Source: Paramacrobiotus richtersi (taxonomy: Eukaryota; Tardigrada; Eutardigrada; Parachela; Macrobiotidae). From it: a stretch of DNA of 23,026 nucleotides. A model generated the notes under the pieces. The model did no database searches. It was given only the letters and a program-made list of their open reading frames with translations, and had not been told where the DNA came from. Below, one piece after another: positions 1 through 10,718 of this stretch; position 1 is the stretch's first letter, and the number at the start of each line of letters is the position of its first letter. The position numbers and the translations under genes were made by a program. The stretch is from the NCBI GenBank assembly GCA_034698045.1, contig JAQGAU010000874.1, positions 1 to 23,026 on the forward strand, written 5' to 3'.

Positions 1-1610
1 CACTTTTCCACCAGTTTTACATTTCTCGAAGTGCCCAATGCATTTTCGATTTCAAGCAATTTTTTTGATTGGTTGACCGAGTTCGGCCCTCTTTTTGAAC
101 AATCAACATAATCTGTTTCAGAATAATCTTATGGTGAAGCTAGCTAATAACAACAGATTAAAATGTTAATCCGTAAGATCGTAACGAACTGCAGGGTCGA
201 CAACTTGTTATCTGTGACTAGATATTGTTAGTTTGCCTCGAACCACTTTGTTCTGGCGGACGAAACTGCGAAAAGTCTCCTAGGCCTCTACTGTACATAC
301 AAGCCTTACACGTGTTCCTAAACTTACCTTGCATGCCTTACATATATACCTACATTGACTTACGTACCTTGCATATATATCTTATTAATTGTTTTAGCTT
401 GGTTGTTGTTAAATGTAACGCTGCTGCTGTTTTGGGTACTTTGCCGTCTGTTTCTCGTAGAGGTACCAATCAACGTCATGATGCTGGTTGTTTTTTTGAT
501 ATTTGATATTTTACCTTGTAGTTGTCCCTGTATTTGCCTTTGCATTTGATTTTGTGTCGGCGGCTTTTGCCCAATAAACATTTGTTTTTATTTTATTAAA
601 TTAACTTACATAAGTTATGATAAGTGCCTTATCATTCTGGACGGTCTTTCGAATTAATACATAACCGAGGGAATATTCTCCAAGAGGGATTTGTCTGGCC
701 ACGGAACATACAACGGCAGAAATTAACACTATACCCCTTCTTCGATGACTCTGCATGCAGAGATAGCTAGCACGACTGTACTCCGCTGCCGGAAAGAATC
801 GTCGTTAAAAGTTGTACCATTACAGGTTTTCCGGATACGAAAACGCTCGCTTGCCTCTTTAATACGGTACATTGTCCGAACATGCTGCACAAGGTAAGCG
901 CTCTCGCCGAAGGCTGTACTACAGAGACCGAAGCGAAATACCAGAAAACCATTTGATATTGTTCTAATACTGTTCAACGTTATTTAATATGTTTCGGGTT
1001 TATTAAATTAATTATTGATATTAATTGTGTTATTTAATAAATATTTTCTTTTCGTGACCGACCGACCGACCCACAAATACACAACACGAAATCAGTTTTG
1101 GATGAGTATAGAGGACCTCCGCTTCGCTTCGGTCGACCATACAGAAGTCAAACGAATGAACGAAAATCAGAATCGAGATGGTTGCATGCGTTCCTGCATA
1201 CGCGTCGCTGCGTCAGCACTACTGGTCGTTCTGTGGCAAACCTTAACATCGCGCCGATGTGGCGATCGGTTCACTTGCAACTACTGGTGATTATTTTATT
1301 ACCCACTGCCGGATCTTTCTTGACAAAAAATTTCGTATTCAATATATATTCCATCTTTAAGGCGAGATCTAATGGCTGGGAGCAAACGTCCACTACGCAC
1401 AATAGATCCAGCGAGAATCTCTTGCTCAGCATCGTTTCCACCAGTTCATTTTTAAGCGCATTCCGTCGCGAAGGCTGAAATCCAGTTGGTGCTTGCAGAC
1501 TGAGACAAGCTACCCTTGCCGGCGGCGGTTGCCGCATCAACCGAGGCAACTGGCGGAAGTTATGTAATTACAATATTATGAACTATGAAGCGCAAAATTA
1601 GTCAAATAAT
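1..1610. other. No gene recognised
   Basis: Short open frames on both strands have no recognisable motif and no consistent coding signal. Visible are an AT-rich tract around 960-1050, a (GACC)4 microsatellite at 1056-1071, and an AATAAA at about 573 that follows no convincing ORF. Confidence 0.5.
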
Positions 1611-1904
1611 TCAAAAGTTATTATTGTATGTATGAAAAACTACCATAATATGTAAAACGAACATATTCAGGATCTGCACATTTCGACCAGTGTTTCTTTG
1701 TTCGAAGACGTTTGTGTTCGCAATCAGTATTGAGTCATCCAGTGCCTTAAAAGTGCAACTTTTTGCCAGAAAACAGCTTTTGTTTTGTGATATGCTAAGG
1801 AAAGGAATTTGACTGACTCGATGCAATTTGAATTCATTGTCAGCACCATTTGCTTCCCAAAACGGTCGTAGTACAAGTAAGAGCAAAAGGCCGTACCTAG
1901 GCAT
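1611..1904 (-). CDS. Candidate small secreted protein (or first exon)
   Basis: A 97-codon ORF opens with an ATG and a signal-peptide-like start: MPRYG followed by a leucine-rich core (LLLLLVL), then a plausible cleavage zone near ANGA around residues 19-22. The following 50 residues have mixed polar composition and two cysteines. The last 16 residues look low-complexity and could be intron read-through. It lies just downstream, on the same strand, of the degenerate family fragment at 2007-2405, but no shared frame or splice signal links them. No family was recognised; a chance ORF remains the more likely explanation. Confidence 0.15.
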   Translation of the reverse strand: MPRYGLLLLLVLRPFWEANGADNEFKLHRVSQIPFLSISQNKSCFLAKSCTFKALDDSILIANTNVFEQRNTGRNVQILNMFVLHIMVVFHTYNNNF

Positions 1905-2006
1905 TTCTTTCTGAATGAATATTTGCTTCCACTACGTTCGCCGGAATCTTGTCCAGATGTAAAATGTCTTGTTCATCTCTTTCTGTATCCATTTTATGAG
2001 AGTACG

Positions 2007-2405
2007 TCAATTCTCGGAAGCTGTAAGAATCCTCGTCCAATTTTGGGATCGTTTCGCTACACTAATTCTTTCGCCAGTGTACGGCCGCAGTACCACTCTC
2101 CTATCGCCAACGTCGGATGCGCGCTTCTGATCTCCTTCCAGGTAGGCGAACACCCAGTGGAGGGCCGCGGTCAGATTTGTGCGCCAGGTCTGGTGGCGAG
2201 TGCTGGTCGGTTCTCGGTCTTCACGGGACAACAGGGCGGCCTTCTCCTTGGCGAAAGTATGCTTGCGTTGTTCTGTTTGCGCCACTTTTCCCAGCTGCTT
2301 GGCGCCAGCGACGATGCTGGCGTTCACGTCCACCTGGAGTCCGAGGAACCGACCAAGTGCCCGGCTTACTCTAATCATCGTTTCAAGGGCTTTTGCGTAA
2401 ATTAG
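2007..2405 (-). pseudogene. Dispersed family fragment, N-terminal-type domain (copy D)
   Basis: A 123-codon ORF (ATG at 2376-2378) aligns at protein level with the minus strand of 21590-21905. Shared landmarks in order are ALGRF, LLSRE, TNL.AAL.WVFA, ASDVGD/ASEVGD, VVLR.YTGER, then a match fading near 2007. Here the frame is open, whereas the copy near 21.7 kb has stops and frame changes. I do not recognise the domain. Because the same domain recurs in this window with a different downstream partner block, I read it as a piece of a repeated element or gene family rather than a single-copy gene. The complementary plus-strand ORF is its shadow. Confidence 0.5.
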
Positions 2406-4306
2406 GTGTTGTTTTATTAAGCTAATATATATTTATGATTTTTCTGATTTATTGCATAATTTTCTGATTAATAATTTATGTAACTACAATGTACGAAGCA
2501 CACTGTAGGCTTGTTCAATTCAGTTCTAAGTATTTCCTATTTTCTGAATAATTTTGTAGCAAACCATTTTATTTTATTTGTATTTATTAACCTACCATCT
2601 GTGTCCCTTCGCGCCTCTGTAGACTTTAGTGCCACCAACTGCTTATGTAGCAACTTAAAATGTTTAACCTTTTCGCTGGCTTTTTTCATCAACTTATAGT
2701 TTGTCTTTCTTCGCCAGAGAGGAAACGGCTAAATATGTTGGCCGTATTATTCTTCACTTTGTAGTACGCAAAAAAACAAAAATAAATTCAGGGCAGTTAA
2801 AAACCGCGCGAACGACGTCCTTCAAACGTCGGCACCATCTTACTTTGATATGCATGAAAATCAAAAGCTAAAATCAAAACTCTTAGGACATGATACGTAA
2901 ATGACAATAATAATATCCGGAAAGTAGCGACTGCATATGAGATATGAACTAACAATCATCCATTCATGGGTGGGCAGATGTTTCTCCAAGTCTTCAATTT
3001 TATCCCCCAAAATCTGGTGGACTATTTGTGCGTCAGACAAAAACCGCGGAAGACGCGGTAATGCACACTGTCCATTAAGATGCCCTTTCTGCACTTCGGT
3101 GAAGATAGACCGCATTTGGACCTAAAGCGTCGCTGCAAATATATAATCATATCATCTCAGCTTTCGTAATCGAGATGGTCGTTGTCAAGTATTCCAATCA
3201 TTCTCTCGCCGACTCAGCGACGTCGATGCCAACAAAGCCATGTTTCGTCATATGGCTTAACAATTAATGGCATATGAGCCTTCCTTTCGAGCCGTATGGC
3301 GACTGAAAACGCGGTATTAAGCTGCAGTACAGCTAATTTTTGATCGTTAGAATCCCGAGGGTATCGATATGTGAAATGAGCGTACTTTCTGGGCACCTGT
3401 ACTTTACCGGTCGTTCTGTCAGTGCTGTCTTTCACTACCTCGCCGAGATACCGAAACAAGACCCTATTCCGATTGGAACTTTTTTGTATAATCACACTGT
3501 AATGATAGTGAGCGGTAGTTCAGTTCAGTTCAGTTCAGAGCAGTTTTGGAGTCATCAAGGCAGCAATTTTTTGTCAGAATTCTGTCGCTAATCATTAGGA
3601 TATTTCAAGTAGAAATCATGGCAAAACGGTAATTAGTCCAAATATGGAAACACAGTCATGAACAGAACTGCTCCGGTACGCAAGTTTACACAAAGCACAA
3701 GCACTTGGGAGGTGGGGTACACTGGCACCGGGAAACAGTACAAAGGCGTAAGCTTTCCAAGGCCAGAAATCGAGATCGCAGGACTTACCGTAAGGTGGAC
3801 GTTATGGAAATTCGAAGAGCTCACGGTAGTGAGCCTTAATTACGGATTATGTATGATGTCGATCACTGTCTCGTATATCTCCTATTGTGTCTGGTTTAAC
3901 GTTGTAAACGGGAGCTTAGCGCAAGGAAATGGTTCTATCCTGGTTGCCGTTATTGGTTCATGGATAGTCTAGGGCGGCTGGATACCCGTACAGTGTTTTA
4001 GTCCTTTGTGTTGAACGTTCACCTGGCAGGACCAATAGGATGCAGTTCTTTCATTTATAGGTCGGACATGTTTTTTTGCTATGTTTTTCTTTTAACATTG
4101 TTTATGCACGCGGGACACCCAAGAATATGTCGACAATCACGTCCTCGGTGTGCCATGCACATGGGTTTAACGGCCACGCCTCGACGTCGCAGGTGTCGTG
4201 GAAGAACAGTCCTCTGTCTAGTTGGGCGGTAAATCCATTGCTGAATGAATCTGTGTACCGTTTGCGTTGATCATAACGTAGACGTGAACAACGTAAGAAT
4301 GGGGCA
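2406..4306. other. No gene recognised
   Basis: AT-rich at 2406-2600. ORFs at 2861-3115 (minus, 84 codons) and 3658-3972 (plus, 104 codons) are open but show no domain, signal peptide or splice context I trust. A 15-bp match to the dispersed 42-bp repeat lies at 3771-3785. Confidence 0.45.
3517..3538. repeat. (AGTTC)n microsatellite
   Basis: Four perfect copies of a pentanucleotide, AGTTC, followed by AG. No coding context. Confidence 0.85.
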
Positions 4307-4558
4307 TTACGAAATTTCTCGGTGGTGTTGATTTTTAAAAGCCGGTCGAATGATGCTTTTCCTGACTTTGCTTTTAGACAGTCGCGCAATCTGTTTCAGT
4401 TTCAGTCTCAACATTTTCTTGTTGCATGAACTAAAAAAGTATCGTGCACTTTCTCCGCCAAGACGAAATGTTTGCTGCCATGTTTCGGGTTTTTTCGTCC
4501 CTCGCTGACTGACAGGATCTAATTCGCCACATACTCGCTGCCATACCTGCTGAGCCAT
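4307..4558 (-). CDS. Candidate exon with weak Myb/SANT-like character
   Basis: The first ATG of this open frame is at 4556-4558; the frame is open upstream to 4627. The early residues run MAQQVWQRVCGELD, then GTKKPETWQQTFR, then a basic helix-like stretch. The spacing of two tryptophans around a 'VW..V..ELD ... K..TW...F' pattern resembles the Myb/SANT-like domains found beside Harbinger-type transposons and in some arthropod gene families. The resemblance is weak: no third tryptophan is in register and the TGGGP-type tail is absent. The adjoining minus-strand frame at 4102-4389 repeats a similar 'KAKSG/KASFD' phrase, hinting at degeneration or duplication. Could equally be a chance ORF. Confidence 0.18.
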   Translation of the reverse strand: MAQQVWQRVCGELDPVSQRGTKKPETWQQTFRLGGESARYFFSSCNKKMLRLKLKQIARLSKSKVRKSIIRPAFKNQHHREIS

Positions 4559-4739
4559 ATGCGCTTTGCTCTGCGCTCTTCTATTAGACAGTCGAACGAG
4601 GCTGCTTTTGATTTTGCATTCACACAATCCCCGCAGTCAAAAAAGACCGCGCACTTCCTCCACCGACACCAAATCCTTCCACTATGCTTTTGATTATTTC
4701 GTCCCTATCTGGCCGACCATTATGCCGACTACACTCAAT

Positions 4740-4781
4740 CAACCGAGATCGCAGGATTTCCGGTGTTACCAAGCGCTTTAA
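4740..4781. repeat. 42-bp dispersed repeat, copy 1
   Basis: Matches 14334-14375 at 34 of 42 positions, same orientation. The core is CGAGRTCGCAGGA followed by GGYGTTACCARGCGCTT. On the minus strand both copies are open and read similarly (KRLVTPEILR here, KRLVTPKVLR in the other), so the match may be a decayed coding segment. Confidence 0.6.
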
Positions 4782-7136
4782 TAAAATTCGTAACCTGGCT
4801 TGCCAAACGGCCTGTCGATGACCGCCCCGCCTTTGGACACGCCCAGGCTGTTGGATCGTTTTTATAGCCCTGCCGATGGTGGTAAGGCGGGGATCTCTAG
4901 GATCTCCAGCAAAGGAGTTCTTCCAGCTGGACTCGCAGGTACGATGAGCGACATGGAATGTTTTTCTGATGCGGTGGCTTAACGGCATGCCATGAGTTTG
5001 CAACTTCCAGTAACGCAATTGTTCTATCTTCTGGTAGCAATTTTAACATCTTTATTAACGTGTACAGCACTTTGAGCGCCTTGATTCATAAGCTCCATTT
5101 GCATTGTATATGAAATCCTGTTAGTTAACGTTCATCTCTTGTTTGGTTAACGGCTACAGTCCTTGTCGTAGTACTTGATCGGTATTTTCCGTGTTTGGCA
5201 TCATTCGGTTGCCGCGACGGCAATCGTTTGTCTGCCAGATCCGGAAGAACCGTTACGCTAGGTTGTAAGTGCAGATGGTGCAGTTGTACGAAAGAAGTTA
5301 CACCAAGGAATAAGGAACTTCTCCTAGTATGAAATGGTTCTTTTCAGCCTTAGTGAGCGTCCTCCTCAATGCGTACCTCTCAGCTATGCAGCAGACACGA
5401 ACTACTATTATGCGCTCATAATTTTCCATTATCAACTTGTCAAGCTTAGTATCTGTAGTTAACTACAGTAGTTCTGCAATGAGCTTTTGAAGCGTGATGC
5501 ATTTCTGATGTGTAATTATTTAGAATATGTATTTTACCCAGTATGAGTGTAAGAGTACCGACCCGTTAACTTACTAACGGGACCTATTCTCGATGTGGAA
5601 TAACGATGTGCAAACGCGGAAAGAGTTCATACCATTCATACATGAAAGCCTCGATAATTGTAGCAGTAAAATTTATTTCTTGGAAATATTAAAGTGCAGG
5701 GTACTTTTATATGGTCTTTTTTAAGTGATTGAAAGAATACGTCAGATGATCAACAAGATTCAGTGTTCGGCCGTGGCAGTTGATGGCAGCTGATCCATCA
5801 AGCGAAAATTGTCGAAATATGCAAACAGTAAATCGTGAAGGCGGCTGCAATTTCTCAAAGAAGCTGCCGGACTTCACTCAGTTAGAATTAGTTTTCTAAA
5901 CTACAGTACAACGTATACCGTTTCTAACTGCGATTCTAGTCACTTGCTTATCGTGCTGAAACCAAATTATGCAGAAAAACTAAACCGGTTTTTCCAGGGT
6001 CGTTACCGTTACATTTCGTCACTTGCTCGAAGCACGCGTGAATGGGTCGGCACTTCATAGTTCTGACTGTACTTACTATGCACAGACCCGTAGAAATATT
6101 GAAACACAGAGAGAAAGTTGCGTGCAATTATACTGCAATAGTACCATTTTCCGTTGAATGCACGATTCGTGTGTTTCGTGACTTTTTTGTTTGCCTCTAC
6201 TTGAAATAAATTTTCGGTTACACTTTGTGCGTCATAAATTTTTGCCAAACCGCTGCTCGTTCGATGAACGTTGTGCTGTCGTTGGTGTTTCTATTGCGTA
6301 GCAACCGATCTTGCTGTCCGTGGTGCTGACAGGATCTGTGAGAGATTACTGCAGCTCCAGCAGTGAATTAGTTTGTCTATTTGGTGCGGTGGCGTACCCC
6401 CGCGTAAATACCGCAGCTGGTCTGCTCATACGAGTCTTATGACTCCTATCCTCAGGATTAAACTACCTACAGCCAAGAATGCCTGGGCGTTCAGTGCAGC
6501 CGTGTCTAGTTGTTATCAGCAGTCACTGATTAATTTTTTAGTAGTGGAAAGGTTTTGAGTGAGATTGTACGTATTATACATGCTGGACTTACGATTTACT
6601 GTTTTAGTTACATGATTATGTTTTGGAACGACACCCGAGAACCTTGTCGGATATACATAAACAGGGCGCAACGGGAGCATCACAGTAAGTAACGCTTCGG
6701 AATAACACAACTCAAATACTGTATCTGCGATAAAAACGTTGAACTCTGTTGGTTATTCACCGCGCCATGTTCCATAAAAAAGCGTATTCAATGTTATCTT
6801 TTGGGCAACCAAATTAGTAGACCTTTCAACCACTCCCGCACTTCAGTGCATCCGAATATCACTGGGCAAATTTTCGCCTGCCCTAATTTTTTAGAAAAGT
6901 ACCTAGACAGAACTCACGCTCTGTTTGCGCGTTACCGTACACTAATCACAATGTTTCGGGGCCATTTCCACCGACATTATGATAATTTATTCATTTTTTG
7001 TGATACAGTTGGCTAAAGCTATTTTGAGACAAAGCGTGTTGACAATGCAATATGCTCCGAATTAATTAAAAGAACGCGCTAAGCGTCATCCAACAGAAAA
7101 CTGTTTCTAGATGTCCACTGGCGGCCTAGTCTAGCT
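4782..7136. other. No gene recognised
   Basis: Only short unsupported ORFs. A perfect 16-bp palindrome (CTGTAGTTAACTACAG) is at 5453-5468, and one of five GTAAGTGCA nonamers is at 5265-5273. I see no promoter, RNA gene or transposon end. Confidence 0.5.
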
Positions 7137-7299
7137 CCAGCTCGGCTAAAATTCCGTTTAGCGGCAGCTAAGAGACCTTTTTTGCCGCGGCTGACTCCCC
7201 TTTTACAGTAGCTGCGGCCATGCCCCTCTTAGCCGCGGCTAACGCAGATTTCAGCCGGAGACCGCTGCTTTACCAACGTGGCTAAGTGACCTTTCGGCG
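7137..7299. repeat. Degenerate ~24-bp GC-rich tandem array
   Basis: About seven imperfect units of 22-24 bp, starting near 7137, 7161, 7184, 7208, 7232, 7254 and 7278. Each begins with a variant of GCYGCGGCTAA and ends in a pyrimidine/T-rich half such as CCTTTTTT or CCCTTTTA. Units at 7184 and 7232 share GCCGCGGCT exactly. The surroundings are much more AT-rich. Confidence 0.55.
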
Positions 7300-7953
7300 A
7301 AGCAAGTTGCACTGATGAGTGAATGAATTTGATTTAGGCCTTAGAACGCTGGTAGTAAAGCGTGGCGCTCAAATTTTGTTACAAACTTCCGTGCACGATA
7401 TCTCCAGAACCGCTTACGGCATGCAATCTTACGATCGTTCTTTTTAAGGGCAGTTCATTTTCTATAAAGTAAGTAGTACACAAATTCGAGCTAATCTTGA
7501 AGGTCACGCGAAACTCCGCGCTTACGGAAGCTTGTGATTATTTTGCGTGTTCCCTGCCGAGAAGACGCGAGGTCATGGGTTCCGTGACTGTATGAAGAAT
7601 TCGGTTTCGGGTTTTATATAATTATGACGAGGAAATGTCCGTGTTTTGTTAGAGATATAAATAACAGACAACTGAGACAAGCTACCTACGGGGCACTTAA
7701 AAATAAACCAGAACTTTTTGCTTTTTTTTTCTAAAAATTAATGATTATTTTTATTATTTGATAAATTACCTATCAATGGGGAAAACGATGCTGCTTTTGT
7801 AAGTGCAATGTAAGAAAAGTTTATTAACTTATTTTGAACATATGAGGCGATATAGTACACGAGAAATATAAACTAGCTTGGGATGATGACAACAGAGGAG
7901 AAGTCTGTGCGGTCAAGAGTCTTGGATGGGTTTTTCAGCGTGGAGCCGTTTTG
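7300..7953. other. No gene recognised
   Basis: No convincing ORF or RNA gene. AT-rich at 7700-7900, including a T9 run. A GTAAGTGCA nonamer is at 7799-7807. Confidence 0.5.
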
Positions 7954-8268
7954 TTATTCAGATTGTGAGTCTTCGCAGTCCTCATGGTTGAGCTCTGGGT
8001 CAACTGTCACATCGTCGCTTGCATCTTCAGTTGCCTCTAACGAAAGGTCAATTAAATCATTTCTCAGCCAAGAGTGTAAGCAGAGATTTGCTTGTATCGT
8101 TTCCGGTTTCCTTCGCGACCGCTGCCATGAGACCATTTTCTTCAGGAATACCTGGCTGTGAAAGCGGAAGTGCTGCTTACATGTGCTGTCACTGAACCGT
8201 TCTTCATCATGATACTTGTCTGTGTCTTGGAAGATACTTCTCTTCCTGATTCCTGATCGGGAGGGCAT
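7954..8268 (-). CDS. Candidate ORF with acidic C-terminus
   Basis: A 104-codon ORF (ATG at 8266-8268, stop at 7954). The N-terminal half is basic and rich in His/Phe/Lys (phrases ERFSDSTCKQHF and FLKKMVSW). The last 35 residues are strongly acidic (EATEDASDDV, EDCEDSQSE), a composition jump common in real eukaryotic proteins but not proof. It starts immediately downstream, in another frame, of the degenerate family fragment at 8284-8520, so it may be the distal part of that fragment after a frameshift. No family was recognised. Confidence 0.25.
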   Translation of the reverse strand: MPSRSGIRKRSIFQDTDKYHDEERFSDSTCKQHFRFHSQVFLKKMVSWQRSRRKPETIQANLCLHSWLRNDLIDLSLEATEDASDDVTVDPELNHEDCEDSQSE

Positions 8269-8283
8269 TCTTGAATGCGCCTA

Positions 8284-8520
8284 GCGAAACACCTGAACTT
8301 AGCGAAATACAGTGTTTTCACGAAAGCTGCTTTCTTCGACAATCGACACCGCTTTTGCCATCTCGGACTACTCGACATAATTCTTGGATTGATTTTTTGT
8401 CGCCACCCAAGAAGTCCAGATTGTCCAGCAGAAAAGCGCCAAGATGTTTTAAATCGTTAACAGTTTTAAATCCGGCCTTTCGGTAATTTTGGCAAGGTTT
8501 CCCTCGCACTCTTCCACCTT
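8284..8520 (-). pseudogene. Dispersed family fragment, middle domain (copy C)
   Basis: The minus strand reads, across at least two frames, the landmarks VEEC.GNLAKITERPD, KHLGAFL, a GDK run and KTLYFA. These correspond to the middle blocks at 9438-9700 and 20960-21160. Frame changes and an internal stop show that it is not intact. The plus strand of 8301-8345 and 9451-9495 also aligns directly at DNA level, sharing GCTTTCTTCGACA. It is the shortest of the three middle-domain copies. Confidence 0.55.
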
Positions 8521-8887
8521 CTGTTTTGAATGTATTTATTAATTTTTAATAATTTATTAATATAAATCCAAATTCATCTATCCATATAGGCGATTTAATT
8601 TATTGTTATCATTTATTTACATTTTTCAACTTTTTCCTGTTAAATTTTTTAACAATTTGCTGTCTACGTGCGTCCGCTGGTTAAGCTCCGACTGGCGCTT
8701 ATGAATCAGCTTGAAGTTGGTGATTTTAGCTTTGGCTGTTCTCGGCAACATGATGGTCTTCCTCCCCTAACCGTAGAGAAATCGATTGAAATGGTTGTTG
8801 CTGCTGATTGGCATAGTTCCGGGAGTATGCAGAAGTAAAAATAAGAAAAAATTAGTGCGGTGTACTGCAGTCGAAAACTGTGCGAAT
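8521..8887. other. AT-rich spacer, no gene recognised
   Basis: The stretch 8521-8640 is very AT-rich with poly-T and TTAATAATTTATTAA-like runs. Nothing else is supportable. Confidence 0.5.
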
Positions 8888-9760
8888 GACGTACTACAAT
8901 TGACGGGGGATATGAATACTTGTTGGTACGAAAATATTCGGATCCTAGGTGATGATATCGATCCACTTTCACTTTTCTGGTGAAATGTGGACATATTCGG
9001 TCACAGGGATACATGCAACTATGCCAGCTATGTTCTATTACGCAAATTTTAATCGACAGGTTTTTTATCAGCTTCAAGCCCGACCCAAAGCTGATCAACC
9101 GTTATGTTATGTTCACCACTTATTTAAGCTCACTGCGGCAATAACTATATGTACTGCTAGCTACAATCATCGCTGTTGCTGCTTACGCCATACGGTGTCA
9201 GAAATACAGCGCAACTTACACGAACGTCAGTTCTGGTCCCAACTTTCGAGACGGCAGTAGAACGGAATATTCAACTTTGACATCTGTGTCAACCTTCAGG
9301 ACCACACTGATGGCGGAATTTGCGGAAAGTATCTCTGATAGGGAGCTGCAAACTGCAGCTGTCGGCTCCAGCTCTCACCCTTAGATGTCTGAACGTAGAC
9401 CCAGGACTCGTGATCAGCCTTAAAGCGCTGCTAAACCTCACTCAGCGGGATACAGCGTTTTCCCGAACACTGCTTTCTTCGACACCGCTTTTGGCACCCC
9501 GTACTGGTCCAAAAAGTTGTTGTAGTAGCTTTTGTCGCCATTCAAAAGCGCCGAGATGTTTTTACAGCCTGCACACAATGTCCGGCCTGTCAGTAATTTC
9601 GGCACAGCTGCCCTTGCACTCTTCCATTTTCTGCTTGGAAACCTCGATGACCGGTCAGGTTTCGAAGACGATGCCACGCACCCTGGTCTTCGTTGAATTC
9701 GGAGATCTGCCGCCCATTTCTGTTAACCGTCCGGTTCAAATAGAGATCCTTTCATCGAGC
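8888..9760 (-). pseudogene. Dispersed family copy A: middle and C-terminal blocks
   Basis: Two separate blocks align with the copy split by the retrotransposon. The middle block (about 9357-9760, minus) carries VSKQKMEEC, RPD, then GDKSYYNNFLDQYG and GKTLYPAE, matching 20842-21242. The C-terminal block (about 8888-9012) reads EYVHISPEK..KW and DPNIFVP, matching KYVYIAPEERKW and DPDTFVP at 14740-14859. Stops break both blocks. About 345 bp separate the blocks (9013-9356), with no equivalent beside the retrotransposon in copy B. The protein family is unknown to me. Confidence 0.6.
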
Positions 9761-9835
9761 GTTACGATAAGTAGGTTGCGAGTTAGCGACCTGGTTTCGC
9801 AGCGCCTCTAAGAGTCCGGCTAGTCCCTCTAATTC

Positions 9836-9843
9836 TATAAATA
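9836..9843 (+). promoter_or_regulatory. Possible TATA box
   Basis: TATAAATA, followed about 36 bp later by TTAGTTG (9872-9878), close to an arthropod-style initiator, and by an ATG at 9898. The geometry is plausible, but there is no independent support for transcription. Confidence 0.3.
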
Positions 9844-9897
9844 CTAAAGTTCGATGCAGCGTCGGGCGTTGTTAGTTGTAAGAGCAGGTGCTATTAC

Positions 9898-10188
9898 ATG
9901 AGGGCCGCGGATCAGCAGGTCTTCGTCAAACGTTCGGCCGAACACGCTGTGCATGAATTACGGACACTTCGGATCGCAGAACCTTTTGCCATAGCCGACT
10001 ATTCCTCTGCTTGTGTATGGATGCAAAGACGGTTAAAAGACTTCTTTTATTGCACTATACATCAGGCCAAGACATCTGAAGTGTCCGTATTTGTTCGAAA
10101 AACTTTTCTGGTTTCCGATTGGGAAAGGTTTTGCTTTGCTCAACGGCGTATACATGCTTATCCTCATGAAGTAAACTGGTTTATGTGA
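9898..10188 (+). CDS. Candidate small ORF downstream of a TATA-like element
   Basis: A 96-codon ORF beginning with ATG about 55 bp after a TATAAATA. Composition is unbiased, with aromatic-rich segments (DFFYC, WERFCF) and no signal peptide, membrane span or known motif. No polyadenylation signal closely follows the stop, although AATAAA-like ATGAATAAAG occurs at about 10265. It could be a first exon or a chance ORF. Confidence 0.18.
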   Translation: MRAADQQVFVKRSAEHAVHELRTLRIAEPFAIADYSSACVWMQRRLKDFFYCTIHQAKTSEVSVFVRKTFLVSDWERFCFAQRRIHAYPHEVNWFM

Positions 10189-10718
10189 GGGGAAGGGATT
10201 TCAGAAGATTAAAAAGGATTTCAAGGTGTTGCGCCTATCGTACCGAAACTCAGCTATTCCATTTATGAATAAAGACGACTTTTTCAAGTGGAAACGGAAA
10301 ATGTTCCCAGTGATTTACCGCAACCAGGCAACTCATACATGTGGTAGCGTAAGGGTTGTTTTTTCACGATGTCGTCGAGTTTTTCCATAAAGGGTGGATC
10401 AATGGAAGACCATCCCTGGCATGTCTCTTAGTCAGTTGCCCTTTCCCTCTATATGTCCGGCCATGAAGAGCAGACATGCCGGAACACCTTCGCGGTTCTG
10501 CATGACTGTCATTTCTTCCACCTGCTGCGCAATAAACGAACAGCTTTGACCTGGAACGTTTTTAGACCAGGGTTACGGGAAAAAGAAAGAGACCGCAGAA
10601 CATTCGCTGGTCGGGAGAATTAGCCATTTCTTTCTCGCACTTAACACGCAAGGTCATGCATGTCGTATTTATACGGCGCAATCCATAACTGGTAAATTTG
10701 TCTGTTTAAAGTGCCTCG
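10189..10718. other. No gene recognised
   Basis: No ORF with support and no repeat seen in this stretch, which leads into the palindrome at 10719. Confidence 0.5.

Noticed and set aside
1923..2405. 160-codon plus-strand ORF
   Set aside because: Antisense to the minus-strand family fragment, whose protein landmarks are conserved in the 21.7-kb copy; the plus-strand reading is not.
5453..5468. Perfect 16-bp palindrome CTGTAGTTAACTACAG
   Set aside because: No flanking structure or repeats; a few such palindromes are not surprising in 23 kb.
1499..7687. Shared 16-mer ACTGAGACAAGCTACC at about 1499 and 7672
   Set aside because: No extension of similarity beyond the 16 bases on either side; too short to define a repeat family here.
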